In this document: positions 35,159 through 44,221 of the stretch, piece by piece
Layout of the letters: every line of letters begins with the position of its first letter
How positions within the stretch are numbered: position 1 is the stretch's first letter
Assembly: GCF_900107375.1 (NCBI RefSeq)
Contig: NZ_FNPT01000016.1
Span: 57,527-121,526 of the forward strand
Length of the DNA stretch: 64,000 nucleotides
Source: Lysobacter sp. yr284
GTDB taxonomy: Bacteria > Pseudomonadota > Gammaproteobacteria > Xanthomonadales > Xanthomonadaceae
Direction: 5' to 3'
Program-made: the position numbers and the translations under genes
The notes under the pieces: model-generated
The model's input: the letters and a program-made list of their open reading frames with translations, nothing else
Told to the model about the DNA's origin: nothing
Databases searched by the model: none

Positions 35159-35671
35159 ATGTCCCGGTACGTGATGCAAGCCGCCGCGCCCGAGCAGATC
35201 GGCGAGATCCTCGCGCTGATCCGCGAACACGGGCCCAACCCCTGGAACTACCTACCCGAGGTCGAGTTGGCCACGCACCTGGCCGGGATCCGGCGCGGGC
35301 GCACCCAGGCGATGGTCGCCGTCGCCGACGGCGCGATCGTGGCGGTGGTCACGTTCGAGCCCAGCGACGCGTTCCATCGCTACCAGCCGGCCGGGCGCGA
35401 GATCGCCTGGCAGGGCCACGTCGGCGAAGCGGTGGTGCACCGCGCGCACCGCGGCCAGGGCCTGGGCTCGCGGCTGCTGACCGCGGCGGTGGCGCGGATG
35501 CGCGCGATGGGGCTGCGCGAGATCTACATCGAACGCCACGAGGACAACGAAGGCTCGGCCGGGATGATGCGCAAGGCCGGTTTCGAGGTCATCGACGTCT
35601 ACGACGATCCGCGCCGGCGCGTGGTCGGCAGCGGCCGCACCAGCGTGTCGCGCCTGCTCGCGCTGGACTGA
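35159..35671 (+). CDS. GNAT-family N-acetyltransferase, copy 2
   Basis: A 170-aa acetyltransferase. AAAPEQIGEILALIREHG starts the fold, EAVVHRAHRGQGLGSRLL is the acetyl-CoA loop, and GSAGMMRKAGFEVIDVYDDP is the closing motif. The substrate is unknown. The ATG at 35159 is chosen because the GNAT fold starts there. It is probably controlled by the divergent Lrp-type regulator. Confidence 0.85.
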   Translation: MSRYVMQAAAPEQIGEILALIREHGPNPWNYLPEVELATHLAGIRRGRTQAMVAVADGAIVAVVTFEPSDAFHRYQPAGREIAWQGHVGEAVVHRAHRGQGLGSRLLTAAVARMRAMGLREIYIERHEDNEGSAGMMRKAGFEVIDVYDDPRRRVVGSGRTSVSRLLALD

Positions 35672-36083
35672 GCGGGCCGGGCGCCGCCGCCCCGTGCGGT
35701 TGCGGCGGTAGGCGGTAGTCGGCGCTGCGCGGTGCGGCGCCGGGACGCAGGCGTGGCGCGCAGGGAGCGCGCGCGTTCCCGGTCGCGGCAAGGATGCAGC
35801 GCCGCGGCGCGCCAGGAACGACGCTGCATCGCGCCGCGCTGCGCTGACGAGGCTGCGCAGCGCGCCAGGACGCGTGCGATGGGCGTGCGCGCAGCGCCGC
35901 AAGCGCGAAGCCGCAGCGCAGCGCATGGACGCGGCCGCGCCGCGACACGAAGCCGTCGCCGCGCGGACTCAAGATTGTTTACAGGCTGACTCAAGTTTTG
36001 CTCGCTCCTGCTCGCCGCGCAGGCGCGTCAAGCTATTGCGCTTTTCTCCCCGTTCCGTTCGCCCCTCCCCCGCGAGTATCCGC
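35672..36083. other. 412-bp intergenic region upstream of yedA
   Basis: Very GC-rich, with many short self-complementary pieces and no credible coding frame. Near the right end an 8-bp direct repeat GACTCAAG occurs at 35966-35973 and 35988-35995, 22 bp apart around an A/T-rich core, a possible operator for the downstream transporter genes. Confidence 0.45.
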
Positions 36084-37055
36084 ATGAGCGCCCCCGCCGC
36101 CCCGCCGTCCGACCACCGCGCTCCCGGCCCGTTGGCCATCGCCTTGGCCCTGGCCTCGGTCTACGTGCTGTGGGGCTCGACCTACCTGGGCATCCGCTTC
36201 GCCCTGGAGAGCTATCCGCCGTTCCTGCTCGGCGCGGCGCGGATGTTCCTGGCCGGCGCGATCATGTGGGTGGTGCTGCGCCGGCGCGGCGTGCCGGGCC
36301 CGACGCGCAAGCAGTGGCGCACGCTGTGGGTGCTGTCGATCTTCATGGTGCTGCTGTCCAACGGCCTGGTGAACCTGGCCGAGACCCAGGTCGATTCGGG
36401 CCTGGCGGCGATCGCGGTGGCGTCGATGCCGCTGTTCGCCGGCGTGTTCGCGATGCTGCGCGGGCGACATCCGTCGAAGATCGAATGGGTGGGCTTGGCG
36501 GTGGGTTTCGCGGGCGTCGTCTGGCTCAACGCCGGCGGCAAGCTGTCGGCGTCCACGCTCGGGCTGGTGTGCCTGATCGTCGCGCCGATCGCCTGGGCCT
36601 GGGGTTCGATCTGGAGCCGCGACCTCGACCTGCCGTCGCCGTTCATGACCGCCAGCGCGCAGATGCTGACCGGCAGCGCGTGGATGCTGGCCGCCGCCGC
36701 CGTCACCGGCGAGCGCATCGTGCAGGTGCCGACCGTCGGCGCCACCGCGGCGTTGCTGTACCTGGTGGTGGCCGGCTCGATCTTCGGCTTCACCGCCTAC
36801 ATCTGGCTGCTGCACCACGTGCGTCCGGCGCTGGCGACCAGCTATGCCTACGTCAATCCGCCAATCGCGGTACTGTTCGGCGCGCTGCTGGCGGGCGAAC
36901 GTTTCACCTCCCACGACCTGGGCGCGATGGCGGTGATCCTGGTCGGCGTGGTCATCATCACCCTGGCCAAAGCGCGCGCGGCCAAGGCCGCGCCGGTCGC
37001 GGCCCCGCCCGCGCCGGCCGTCGTCGCCGCAGGCGAACTGGAGAAGTCGACATGA
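36084..37055 (+). CDS. yedA: EamA-family drug/metabolite transporter, YedA-like
   Basis: A 323-aa inner-membrane protein with ten predicted helices and two EamA domains, starting with the conserved LALASVYVLWGSTYLGIRFA. The second half ends in SYAYVNPPIAVLFGALLAGE. Such proteins export metabolites or amino acids; the substrate is unknown. Its stop overlaps the start of the next EamA gene (ATGA). Confidence 0.85.
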   Translation: MSAPAAPPSDHRAPGPLAIALALASVYVLWGSTYLGIRFALESYPPFLLGAARMFLAGAIMWVVLRRRGVPGPTRKQWRTLWVLSIFMVLLSNGLVNLAETQVDSGLAAIAVASMPLFAGVFAMLRGRHPSKIEWVGLAVGFAGVVWLNAGGKLSASTLGLVCLIVAPIAWAWGSIWSRDLDLPSPFMTASAQMLTGSAWMLAAAAVTGERIVQVPTVGATAALLYLVVAGSIFGFTAYIWLLHHVRPALATSYAYVNPPIAVLFGALLAGERFTSHDLGAMAVILVGVVIITLAKARAAKAAPVAAPPAPAVVAAGELEKST

Positions 37056-37960
37056 ATACCGGCACCGACCGCCGCGGGTTGTGGATCGCGGTCGCGTCCT
37101 TCGTGCTGTGGGGGCTGATGCCGCTGTACTGGCACCTGCTCAACTCGGTGCCCTCGCTGATGATCGTGGCCCACCGCATCGTCTGGAGCACGCTGTTGGT
37201 GACCGCGTGGCTGTGCTGGAAGAACGGCCGGCACTGGCTGCGCGAAGTGCTGCGCGAGCCGCGCAAGGCCGGCATGCTCGCGGTCAGCGGTTGCCTGATC
37301 GCGTTCAACTGGGGGCTGTACATCTGGGCGGTCAACGCCGGCCACGTGATCGAGACCAGCCTGGGCTACTTCATCGGCCCGCTGGTGAGCGTGATGCTCG
37401 GCGTGCTGTTCCTGGGCGAGCGGCTGCGCACGGTGCAATGGCTGGCGATCGCGCTGGCCTTCGCCGGGGTGCTGTGGCTGACCCTGCAGTACGGCCGTCC
37501 GCCGCTGATCGCGCTGGGGCTGGCGATCTCGTTCGCGGTGTACGGGCTGGTGCGCAAGCTGGTCGCGGTGGAAGCGGTGACCGGCCTGGGCGTGGAGAAC
37601 GTCTACCTGTTCCCCGCGGCGCTGGCGCTGATGGTGTGGGGCGAAAGCCAGGGCATGGGCGGCTTCTTCGGCAGCTGGGGCCTGGGCATCGACGCGCTGC
37701 TGGTGATCGCCGGCGCGCTGACCGCGCTGCCGCTGATCGGCTTCGCCTATGCGGTGCGGCGGGTGTCGCTGACCGCGATCGGCCTGCTCCAGTACGTGGC
37801 GCCGACGTTGCAGTTCCTGATCGGCTGGCTGGTGCTGCGCGAGGCCTTCGACGCCAAGCGCGCGGTCGGCTTCGCGCTGATCTGGGCGGGGCTGGCGGTG
37901 TTCGCCAGCGAGGGCGCGCTGCGCTCGCGCAGGCTCGCGGCGGCGGCGAACGCGGCCTGA
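37052..37960 (+). CDS. rarD: RarD-type EamA transporter
   Basis: A 302-aa ten-helix protein of the RarD group: RGLWIAVASFVLWGLMPLYW, HRIVWSTLLVTAWL, NWGLYIWAVNAGHVIETSLG and GLLQYVAPTLQFLIGWLVL. In E. coli it is named for chloramphenicol sensitivity; transport substrate uncertain. It is translationally coupled to the YedA-like gene and convergent with the gene ending at 37962. Confidence 0.88.
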   Translation: MNTGTDRRGLWIAVASFVLWGLMPLYWHLLNSVPSLMIVAHRIVWSTLLVTAWLCWKNGRHWLREVLREPRKAGMLAVSGCLIAFNWGLYIWAVNAGHVIETSLGYFIGPLVSVMLGVLFLGERLRTVQWLAIALAFAGVLWLTLQYGRPPLIALGLAISFAVYGLVRKLVAVEAVTGLGVENVYLFPAALALMVWGESQGMGGFFGSWGLGIDALLVIAGALTALPLIGFAYAVRRVSLTAIGLLQYVAPTLQFLIGWLVLREAFDAKRAVGFALIWAGLAVFASEGALRSRRLAAAANAA

Positions 37961-37961
37961 G

Positions 37962-38990
37962 TCAGCCGAGCAAGCCTTCGCTCCAGGCCCGCAGCACGAC
38001 GTAGCCGAGCGCCACGGCGAGCGCGATGCCCGCGCGTACCGGCGCGGTCTCGCGCCAGCGCCGTTCGCGCGCGCGGTAGCGCAGCTGGCGCCGCAGCGCG
38101 GCCAACTGTGGGTGCGCGCCGTCGGCCGCTGCGTTTGCGATGTCGTTGGCTGCGTTCGTGCCGTCGTTGGCCGGCGGACCGATGCGCGGGCGCGAAGCGG
38201 CCAGCAGCTCATCGATCTCGGTGTCGTCCATCTGCGGCTGCCAGCCGTCCACGAACGGCGCGGCCACGCGCCGGCGCAAGGTCACCGCGGCGACATAGGT
38301 CGGTTCGAGCGCAATGCCGTACAGCTCCAGCGGCAGCAGCAGCGGCGCGAAGCGGCGGCCGGCGCCGTCCAGTCCCGAATAGCGACGCCGCCAGGCCGGC
38401 ACGCGCGCGATGTAGCGGGCGGGATCGCGCACCAGCAGCTGCAGCCCTTCGCTGTCGGTGTCCAGCACCTGCATGCGATAGCGGCTGATGCCGACTACAT
38501 CGGCCCAGGCGATCAGGCCGAAATCGGGCGAGCGCACGCCGGCGGCGTCGATGCTCAGTTCGCGTCGCGACCCGCGCGCGCGCCAACGCCACAGCGCGCC
38601 GATCCCGAACGCAGCGGCGAGCGCGCCGGGAATCAGCGCCAGGGCGATGCGCCCGCGCGCAGCCTCGGACCACGCCAGCCAGGCGGATAGCGCCGCGAAC
38701 GCGGTGAGTACGCCCAGCGTCCACGTAGGGTCGGCGCCGACGCCGCGCACTTCGCCGTCGCGCAACGCCTCGCGCACCTGCGCATGGCGCCGGTCGGGCG
38801 CGTCCAGGTCGATGCGCCAGGCGGCGATCGCGCAAGCGCCGGCGGCGGCCATGCCGGACAGCAACAGCAGCAGGCCGAGCCACGGCGAATGCCCGTCGGG
38901 CCGCACGCCTTCCAGCGCGAACATCATGGTGAGCGTGCCCAGGACCACGGCGGCGATGTGGTACAGCCGCTTGCGCATGCTGGCGCTCAT
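37962..38990 (-). CDS. Multi-pass membrane protein of unknown function
   Basis: A 342-aa protein. Helices lie at about 8-28, 35-57, 90-110 and 116-135, and another near the C-terminus (VRAGIALAVALGYVVLRAW). Between them is a soluble PH-like/DUF2982-like stretch (LSIDAAGVRSPDFGLIAWAD, VVGISRYRMQVLDTDSEGLQ). No family can be named with confidence. A second possible start is 38978. Confidence 0.7.
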   Translation of the reverse strand: MSASMRKRLYHIAAVVLGTLTMMFALEGVRPDGHSPWLGLLLLLSGMAAAGACAIAAWRIDLDAPDRRHAQVREALRDGEVRGVGADPTWTLGVLTAFAALSAWLAWSEAARGRIALALIPGALAAAFGIGALWRWRARGSRRELSIDAAGVRSPDFGLIAWADVVGISRYRMQVLDTDSEGLQLLVRDPARYIARVPAWRRRYSGLDGAGRRFAPLLLPLELYGIALEPTYVAAVTLRRRVAAPFVDGWQPQMDDTEIDELLAASRPRIGPPANDGTNAANDIANAAADGAHPQLAALRRQLRYRARERRWRETAPVRAGIALAVALGYVVLRAWSEGLLG

Positions 38991-39136
38991 TCCGGTCCCT
39001 GAACACGATGGCGTTGGCGCAGCCTAGCGCGCGTTGCGTGGCGGCCGCCAGCGCCGTTTTCCGCCGCGCTGGGTGCATGCGCGCGACCTGCGCCAGGCGT
39101 GCGCAGCGCGATGCGACGCAGCGCGCCGCGCGTCAC

Positions 39137-39170
39137 GAAAAAAAGCCCCCTTCAGCGAAGGGGGCTTTCG
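39137..39170 (-). terminator. Rho-independent terminator of the ABC export operon
   Basis: Read on the minus strand: GAAAGCCCCC-ttcgctgaa-GGGGGCTTTTTTT, just past the stop of the last permease gene. Confidence 0.9.
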
Positions 39171-39207
39171 TGTCCGCGCGCTGCCGATGCGGTTCGAGCG
39201 GCGCGGT

Positions 39208-40533
39208 CTACAACGCCCGCAGCGCCGCCGTCACCGGCAACGTCGCCGCGCGCAGCGCCGGGAACAGGCCGCCGACGAAGCCGATCGCCAGCGCCCACTT
39301 CAGCCCGCTCCACAGCAGTTCGCCGGTGACGCGGAAGTCGAAGGTCAGCTGGCCGACGCCGCCGGCGATGGTCGAGGCGGTGTAGCCGTTGAAGATCGCC
39401 CAGGCCAGCACGCCGCCGATCAGGCCGCCGACCAGGGCCAGCAGCATCGTCTCCAGCATCACCGCCACCACCACCGGCAGGCCGCGGAAGCCGATCGCGC
39501 GCAGGGTCGCGATCTCGCGCGCGCGGGTGGCGACGGTGGCGAACATGGTGTTCAGCGCGCCGAACACCGCGCCGATGGCCATGATCGAGCCGACCACGAT
39601 GCCGATGACCCGGATCACCGTGGTCATGCCCTCGGACTGCTTGGCGAAGTAGTCGGCGGTGGTGGTGACGTCGACCTGCAGGCGCGGGTCGCCGGCCAGC
39701 GCGGCCTTGAACGGCTTGAACTGCCCGGCCGAGGTCAGCTTGGCCACCACCGCGTTGCGCGAGGCGCCGCGGCGGTAGGTCGCGGCGACCATCTCGGCGT
39801 CGGCCCACACTTCCGAATCCATCGCGTCGCCGGACTTGAACGTGCCGACCACGGTCCACTGCTCGCTGCCCAGGCGGATCTGCTTGCCGACCTCCAGGCC
39901 GGCGAACTGGCGCTGCGCGCCGCTGCCGACCACCACCTCGCGCTTGCCGGTCTCGAACTTGCGGCCCTGCACGATCTTGACCTGCGGCCGCACCAGCCAG
40001 GCGCGGTCGCCGACGCCGCGCAGCTGCACGCTGCCGTCCTGGTCGGGCGCGCCGCCCTTGATCGGCAGGTTGGCCGCGACCACGGTCTCCGGCGAGGCCA
40101 GCGGGCGTCCGTCGGGGCCGCGGGCGATGCCCTGGGCCTGTTCGATCACGTTGATGCTGGCCAGGTCCAGGGTCGACATCACCTCGGCCGCGGACGCGCC
40201 GCGCAGCACCAGCACGGTGTCGGCGCTGCCGGTGCGGGCCAGGGTCTGGCGATAGCCTTCGGCCATCGACAGCATCGCCACCAGCACCGCGACCACGCCG
40301 GCGATGCCGATCACCACCACCGACGACGAACCCAGGCGCTGGCGCAGCGTGCTGATGCCGACCCCGGCGACCGAGGCGGCCTGCTGGCCGCTGCGGGTCA
40401 GCAGCATCCACAGCGCCACCAGCGCCGCCAGGCCGACCAGCACCGGCCACGGCGCCACCGCCCACAAGGCCAGTCCGGCGATCAGCGCCAGCGCGGTCAA
40501 CAGGCCGCGGCCGAACGATACGAGCTTCTTCAT
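39208..40533 (-). CDS. ABC transporter permease, MacB/FtsX type, second subunit
   Basis: A 441-aa permease. Two N-terminal helices (about 10-45) precede the usual FtsX layout, so this copy has extra membrane anchors. The periplasmic MacB_PCD-like domain spans about 80-300. The FtsX core reads AIGAVFGALNTMFATVATRA then REIATLRAIGFRGLPVVV. It works with the ATPase at 41729 and the partner permease at 40546 in export through the envelope. Confidence 0.88.
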   Translation of the reverse strand: MKKLVSFGRGLLTALALIAGLALWAVAPWPVLVGLAALVALWMLLTRSGQQAASVAGVGISTLRQRLGSSSVVVIGIAGVVAVLVAMLSMAEGYRQTLARTGSADTVLVLRGASAAEVMSTLDLASINVIEQAQGIARGPDGRPLASPETVVAANLPIKGGAPDQDGSVQLRGVGDRAWLVRPQVKIVQGRKFETGKREVVVGSGAQRQFAGLEVGKQIRLGSEQWTVVGTFKSGDAMDSEVWADAEMVAATYRRGASRNAVVAKLTSAGQFKPFKAALAGDPRLQVDVTTTADYFAKQSEGMTTVIRVIGIVVGSIMAIGAVFGALNTMFATVATRAREIATLRAIGFRGLPVVVAVMLETMLLALVGGLIGGVLAWAIFNGYTASTIAGGVGQLTFDFRVTGELLWSGLKWALAIGFVGGLFPALRAATLPVTAALRAL

Positions 40534-40545
40534 GTGCGGTCTCCG

Positions 40546-41712
40546 TTAGCGCCCGGCCAGGGCGTCGACGATGTTCAGGCGCATCGCCCGGATCGCCGGC
40601 AGCGCGCCGACCACCAGGCCGATGGCGACCATCAGGCCCACCGCCAGCGCCCAGCTGTGGCCGCTGATCGGCGGGATATTGATCGCGCCGCGGCTGCCGG
40701 CGCTGACGACGGGGCCCATCAGCCGCGCCAGGGCGACGCCGATGGTGCCGCCGATCAGCAACAGCAGCACCGATTCGGCCAGCACCAGCATCAGCACGCT
40801 GCGGTCGGGAAAGCCGATGGTCTTGAGCACGGCCAGCTCGGAGGTGCGCTCGCGCACCGCCTGGGCCATGGTGTTGCCGGTCAGCAGCACCAGGGTGAAG
40901 AACACCGCGCCCATGATCGAGCCGACGATCAGGCCGATGTCGGCCATCTGCTTCATCCAGTTCGCCGCCGACGCCGCCTCGGTCTGGGTCTTGCTCTCGT
41001 GGTCGGAGTTGGCCGAGATCGCGTCGATGGCCTTGGCCACGCGGTCGGCCTGGTTCACGTCGCCGACTTCGGTGATGTACCAGCCGACCTGGCCGCGGTT
41101 GTAGGGGTTGGAATCGTCGAAGTACTTCCAGTGCAGCAGCACCATCTGGTCGTACCAGCCGCCGGTCTTCTTGTCGGCGGCGGCGATCGTGCCGACGATG
41201 TCGAAGTTCCAGTTCTTGCTGCCGTCGCTGTTGGGGAAGATGGTCGACTGCAGCGGCAGTTTCTGCCCGACTTTCCAGCCGAAGCGCTGCATCAGCTGCG
41301 CGCCGACCAGCACGCCGGTGCGGGTCTCGTCGAAGGCCTTGCGCTGGGCCTTGTCGACCTGGATCTCCGGATACAGGTCGAGGTAGTTCGATGCCACCGC
41401 GAAGCTGAAGATCTGGTTGTGCGGGTCCTGGTAGGCGCCGCCGAACCAGTTGGCGTAGGACACCTGCTTCACGCCCTGGACCTGGCCGATGCGGTCGTTG
41501 AGCGACATCGGCAGCGGCTGGATGAACGACAGCCGCGAGCCGGTCTGCAGGCGCTTGGCGCCGTTGGCGCTGTTGCCGGCCTGGTCGAAGCTCTCGCGCA
41601 CGCCGTCGAGCAGGCCGAACAGCAAGAACGCGGCGACGATCGACAGCAGGGTCAGCGCGGTGCGGGTCTTGCGCCGCATCAGCTCGGCCCAGATCAGATG
41701 GAAATACTTCAT
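40546..41712 (-). CDS. ABC transporter permease, MacB/FtsX type, first subunit
   Basis: A 388-aa protein with one N-terminal helix ([20 protein letters not shown]), a periplasmic domain, and three C-terminal helices. The FtsX core is [20 protein letters not shown] then [19 protein letters not shown]. It is 12 bp from the second permease and 16 bp from the ATPase gene, giving a heterodimeric exporter. Confidence 0.88.
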   Translation of the reverse strand: MKYFHLIWAELMRRKTRTALTLLSIVAAFLLFGLLDGVRESFDQAGNSANGAKRLQTGSRLSFIQPLPMSLNDRIGQVQGVKQVSYANWFGGAYQDPHNQIFSFAVASNYLDLYPEIQVDKAQRKAFDETRTGVLVGAQLMQRFGWKVGQKLPLQSTIFPNSDGSKNWNFDIVGTIAAADKKTGGWYDQMVLLHWKYFDDSNPYNRGQVGWYITEVGDVNQADRVAKAIDAISANSDHESKTQTEAASAANWMKQMADIGLIVGSIMGAVFFTLVLLTGNTMAQAVRERTSELAVLKTIGFPDRSVLMLVLAESVLLLLIGGTIGVALARLMGPVVSAGSRGAINIPPISGHSWALAVGLMVAIGLVVGALPAIRAMRLNIVDALAGR

Positions 41713-41728
41713 GGCCCGTCCCTCCGGC

Positions 41729-42421
41729 TCAGTGCGCGTCGGGCTGCTGCTCGACCAGGGTGCCCTTGTCGAGGTGCAGGGTGTGGGTGGCGTACTCGGC
41801 GGCCTTCGGGTCGTGGGTGACCATGACGATGGTCTTGCCGTGTTCGCGGTTGAGCAGGCGCAGCAGGTTGAGGATTTCCTCGGCCGACTGGCGGTCGAGG
41901 TCGCCGGTGGGCTCGTCGCAGATCAGCAGGGTCGGGTCGGAGACGATCGCGCGGGCGATCGCCACGCGCTGCTGCTGGCCGCCGGAGAGTTCGTTGGGCC
42001 GGTGGCTGCGGCGCTCGGCCAGGCCGACCAGGGTCAGCGCGATCTCGGCGTTGCGCTTGCGCTGGGCGCCGTCGAGCGGCGACAGCAGCAGCGGCAGTTC
42101 GACGTTCTTCTGCGCGGTCAGCGCCGGCATCAGGTTGTAGAACTGGAAGATGAAGCCGACGTGGCGGCTGCGCCACTGCGACAGCTGGCCCGGGCTCATG
42201 CGGTCGATGCGCTCGCCCTCGACGGTGATCTCGCCGCTGCTGGGGTTGTCCAGGCCGCCGATCAGGTTGAGCAGGGTGCTCTTGCCCGAACCCGACGGGC
42301 CCATCAGCGCGACGAAGTCGCCCTTGGCGATGTCCAGGTTGATGCCGTGCAGCACTTCGACCTTTTCCGGGCCGCGCTGGTAGGTCTTGGTGAGGTGGTT
42401 GATCGAAACCAGGGTGTCCAT
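41729..42421 (-). CDS. ABC transporter ATP-binding protein (MacB/LolD type)
   Basis: A 230-aa ATPase. Walker A is GPSGSGKST, the Q-loop region is [20 protein letters not shown], the signature is [15 protein letters not shown], Walker B is [12 protein letters not shown] and the H-loop VTHD. It energises the two FtsX-type permeases downstream and belongs to the group of antimicrobial peptide and macrolide exporters. Confidence 0.95.
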   Translation of the reverse strand: MDTLVSINHLTKTYQRGPEKVEVLHGINLDIAKGDFVALMGPSGSGKSTLLNLIGGLDNPSSGEITVEGERIDRMSPGQLSQWRSRHVGFIFQFYNLMPALTAQKNVELPLLLSPLDGAQRKRNAEIALTLVGLAERRSHRPNELSGGQQQRVAIARAIVSDPTLLICDEPTGDLDRQSAEEILNLLRLLNREHGKTIVMVTHDPKAAEYATHTLHLDKGTLVEQQPDAH

Positions 42422-42489
42422 CTTCGACGTCCTCGGGTGTGCGGATGCGGGATCGGTACGGGAGCGGGCGCGACGCGGGTGGTAGCGGC

Positions 42490-42549
42490 GCGGATCGAAA
42501 CGGTGCGGATCGAAGCGGTGCGGATCGAAGCGGTGCAGCGCGAAGCGGT
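42490..42549. repeat. Four-unit 15-bp tandem repeat
   Basis: Units gcggatcgaaacggt, gcggatcgaagcggt (twice) and gcagcgcgaagcggt stand head to tail in the 294-bp space between the adaptor and ATPase genes. The unit length is a multiple of three, but no gene covers it. Confidence 0.8.
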
Positions 42550-42715
42550 GCGGCGGAGGGCGGGGCGCGCGCGGGCGCGCCGGTCGCGGACCGGTGGAGC
42601 GCGCGCGGCGCCATGGCGGCCGCGCGGGATTGCCTGGATGCGTGCGCTGCGGCGCGCGGCCGTCAGCGCAGGCGCATCGTGCGCTTCGGCGCCGCCGGGC
42701 GGCGTCGTTGTTGCG

Positions 42716-43981
42716 TCACTGCGTATCCGACGAATCGGCGCCGGCGTTTTCGACACGCACCTTGGCGCCGTCGGCGAGCGAATCGGGCGGATCGAGCACC
42801 ACGTTCTCGCCGCCGACCAGGCCGGCGGTGACCTCGCGGTCGTCGCCGAGCTTGCGGCCCAGGGTCAGCGCGGCCTGGCGGACCTTGCCGTCCTCGACCA
42901 CGAAGGCCACGTCCTTGCCCTCGCGCTGGGCCAGCGCGGCGTTGGGCAGCATCGCGCTGGGCTTGGCGGGGGCCGCGCCGGCGGGTTTGGCGGCTTCCAG
43001 GAAGCTCACCCGCACGCCCATGTCCGGGACGATGCGCGGGTCGCGGCTCTTGATCGCGATGCGCACCTTGACCGTGGCCTTGCCGCGGTCGGCGGTCGGG
43101 ATGATGGCGATGACCTCGGCCGGGATCTTCCAGTCCGGGTAGGCGTTGAGGGTGGCCTCGACCGGCATCTTCGGCTGGACCCGGCCGATGAAGGCCTCGC
43201 CGACGTCCACTTCGATCTCCAGCGAATCCATGTCGACGATGGTGCCGATGCCGGTGCGGGTGAAGCCGCCGCCGGCCGACAGCGGCGAGACGATCTCGCC
43301 CGGCTGCGCGGCCTTGGCGGTGACCACGCCGGCGAACGGCGCGCGCACCACGGTGTTGTCCACGCCGATGTCGGAGATGCGCAGCGAATCGCCCGACACC
43401 TTGACGTTGCGCTGCGCGGTCAGCAGCTGCGCGCGCAGCGAGTCGCGCTGGGCGACGGCCTGGTCGTACTGCGAGCGCGACACCAGCTGTTGCCGGGCCA
43501 GCCCGGACAGGCGCCCGGCGTTGGCCTCGGCCTCCGTGAGCTGGGCCTGGACCCGGGCGACGTCGCTCTGCGCGGCGGCGAGCTGGGCGGCGCTGAGTTC
43601 GCGCTGGGCGTTGGCGTCGATCGGGTCCAGCGTGGCCATGATCTGGTTGGCCTCGACCCGCTGGCCTTCCTCGATCATCACCTCGCGCACCTTGCCGGTG
43701 ATCTTGGCCGAGACCGTGGCGATGCGGCGGGCGACGATGTAGCCGGTGGCGTCGAGCACCGAGGCGCCCGCGCCGCCGCTGCCGGCGCCGATCGCGGTGA
43801 CGCTGGCGGTGCGGACCTGGGCGCCGGCGTTGCGGGCGAACACGAACCAGCCGGCCACCGCGGCCAGGACCAGCACCAGCACGATCGCGCCGACGATCAG
43901 GCCGCGGCCCGGCCCCGACGGCGGCGGCGGGCGGTTGCGGTCGATGCGGAGTTCCTTCAGCAGATCGGCGGATGCACTCAT
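42716..43981 (-). CDS. Periplasmic adaptor (HlyD/MacA-type membrane fusion protein)
   Basis: A 421-aa adaptor with one N-terminal helix (GLIVGAIVLVLVLAAVAGWF), barrel-sandwich halves (ATVSAKITGKVREVMIEEGQ and VVRAPFAGVVTAKAAQPGEI), an alpha-helical hairpin (about 135-200) and a C-terminal beta domain. It should link the MacB-like permeases to an outer membrane channel not found here. The ATG at 43981 is chosen over an upstream one because the conserved part begins there. Confidence 0.9.
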   Translation of the reverse strand: MSASADLLKELRIDRNRPPPPSGPGRGLIVGAIVLVLVLAAVAGWFVFARNAGAQVRTASVTAIGAGSGGAGASVLDATGYIVARRIATVSAKITGKVREVMIEEGQRVEANQIMATLDPIDANAQRELSAAQLAAAQSDVARVQAQLTEAEANAGRLSGLARQQLVSRSQYDQAVAQRDSLRAQLLTAQRNVKVSGDSLRISDIGVDNTVVRAPFAGVVTAKAAQPGEIVSPLSAGGGFTRTGIGTIVDMDSLEIEVDVGEAFIGRVQPKMPVEATLNAYPDWKIPAEVIAIIPTADRGKATVKVRIAIKSRDPRIVPDMGVRVSFLEAAKPAGAAPAKPSAMLPNAALAQREGKDVAFVVEDGKVRQAALTLGRKLGDDREVTAGLVGGENVVLDPPDSLADGAKVRVENAGADSSDTQ

Positions 43982-44049
43982 GTTCCCAACCAAGACGCCA
44001 GATGCCGCCTAGTGTGACCGGGGCGCGCGCGCGATCCAACCTGCTTAAA

Positions 44050-44098
44050 GTCAGTTTTTGTCAGCGCCGCTGTCGCCGGCCGCGGCTGACACTTGTCA
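44050..44098. promoter_or_regulatory. GTCAG direct repeats and TGACActTGTCA palindrome
   Basis: GTCAG occurs at 44050-44054 and 44060-44064, one helical turn apart, and a 12-bp palindrome TGACACTTGTCA lies at 44087-44098. They stand 70-117 bp upstream of the adaptor start and are candidates for regulator binding at the exporter promoter. Confidence 0.35.
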
Positions 44099-44166
44099 CG
44101 CCCGCGGCGTGGCCCCCTCCCCGGCGATGGCGGCGCGCGGCCGCGGCGTTGCGCCGGCGAAACGCA

Positions 44167-44203
44167 AGACGGCCGCCGCCGGGACCCCCGGCGACGGCCG
44201 TCT
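44167..44203 (-). terminator. GC-rich hairpin after the DUF11 gene
   Basis: AGACGGCCG... pairs with ...CGGCCGTCT across 37 bp with one G-T. It starts 19 bp past the minus-strand stop at 44222. It has no T-run, so it may need Rho. Confidence 0.55.
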
Positions 44204-44221
44204 GCGGCGCGCGGCGTCGGC

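Noticed and set aside
35599..35994. 131-aa minus-strand frame after the acetyltransferase
   Set aside because: Arginine/alanine-rich, no ribosome-binding site, no motif; treated as intergenic.
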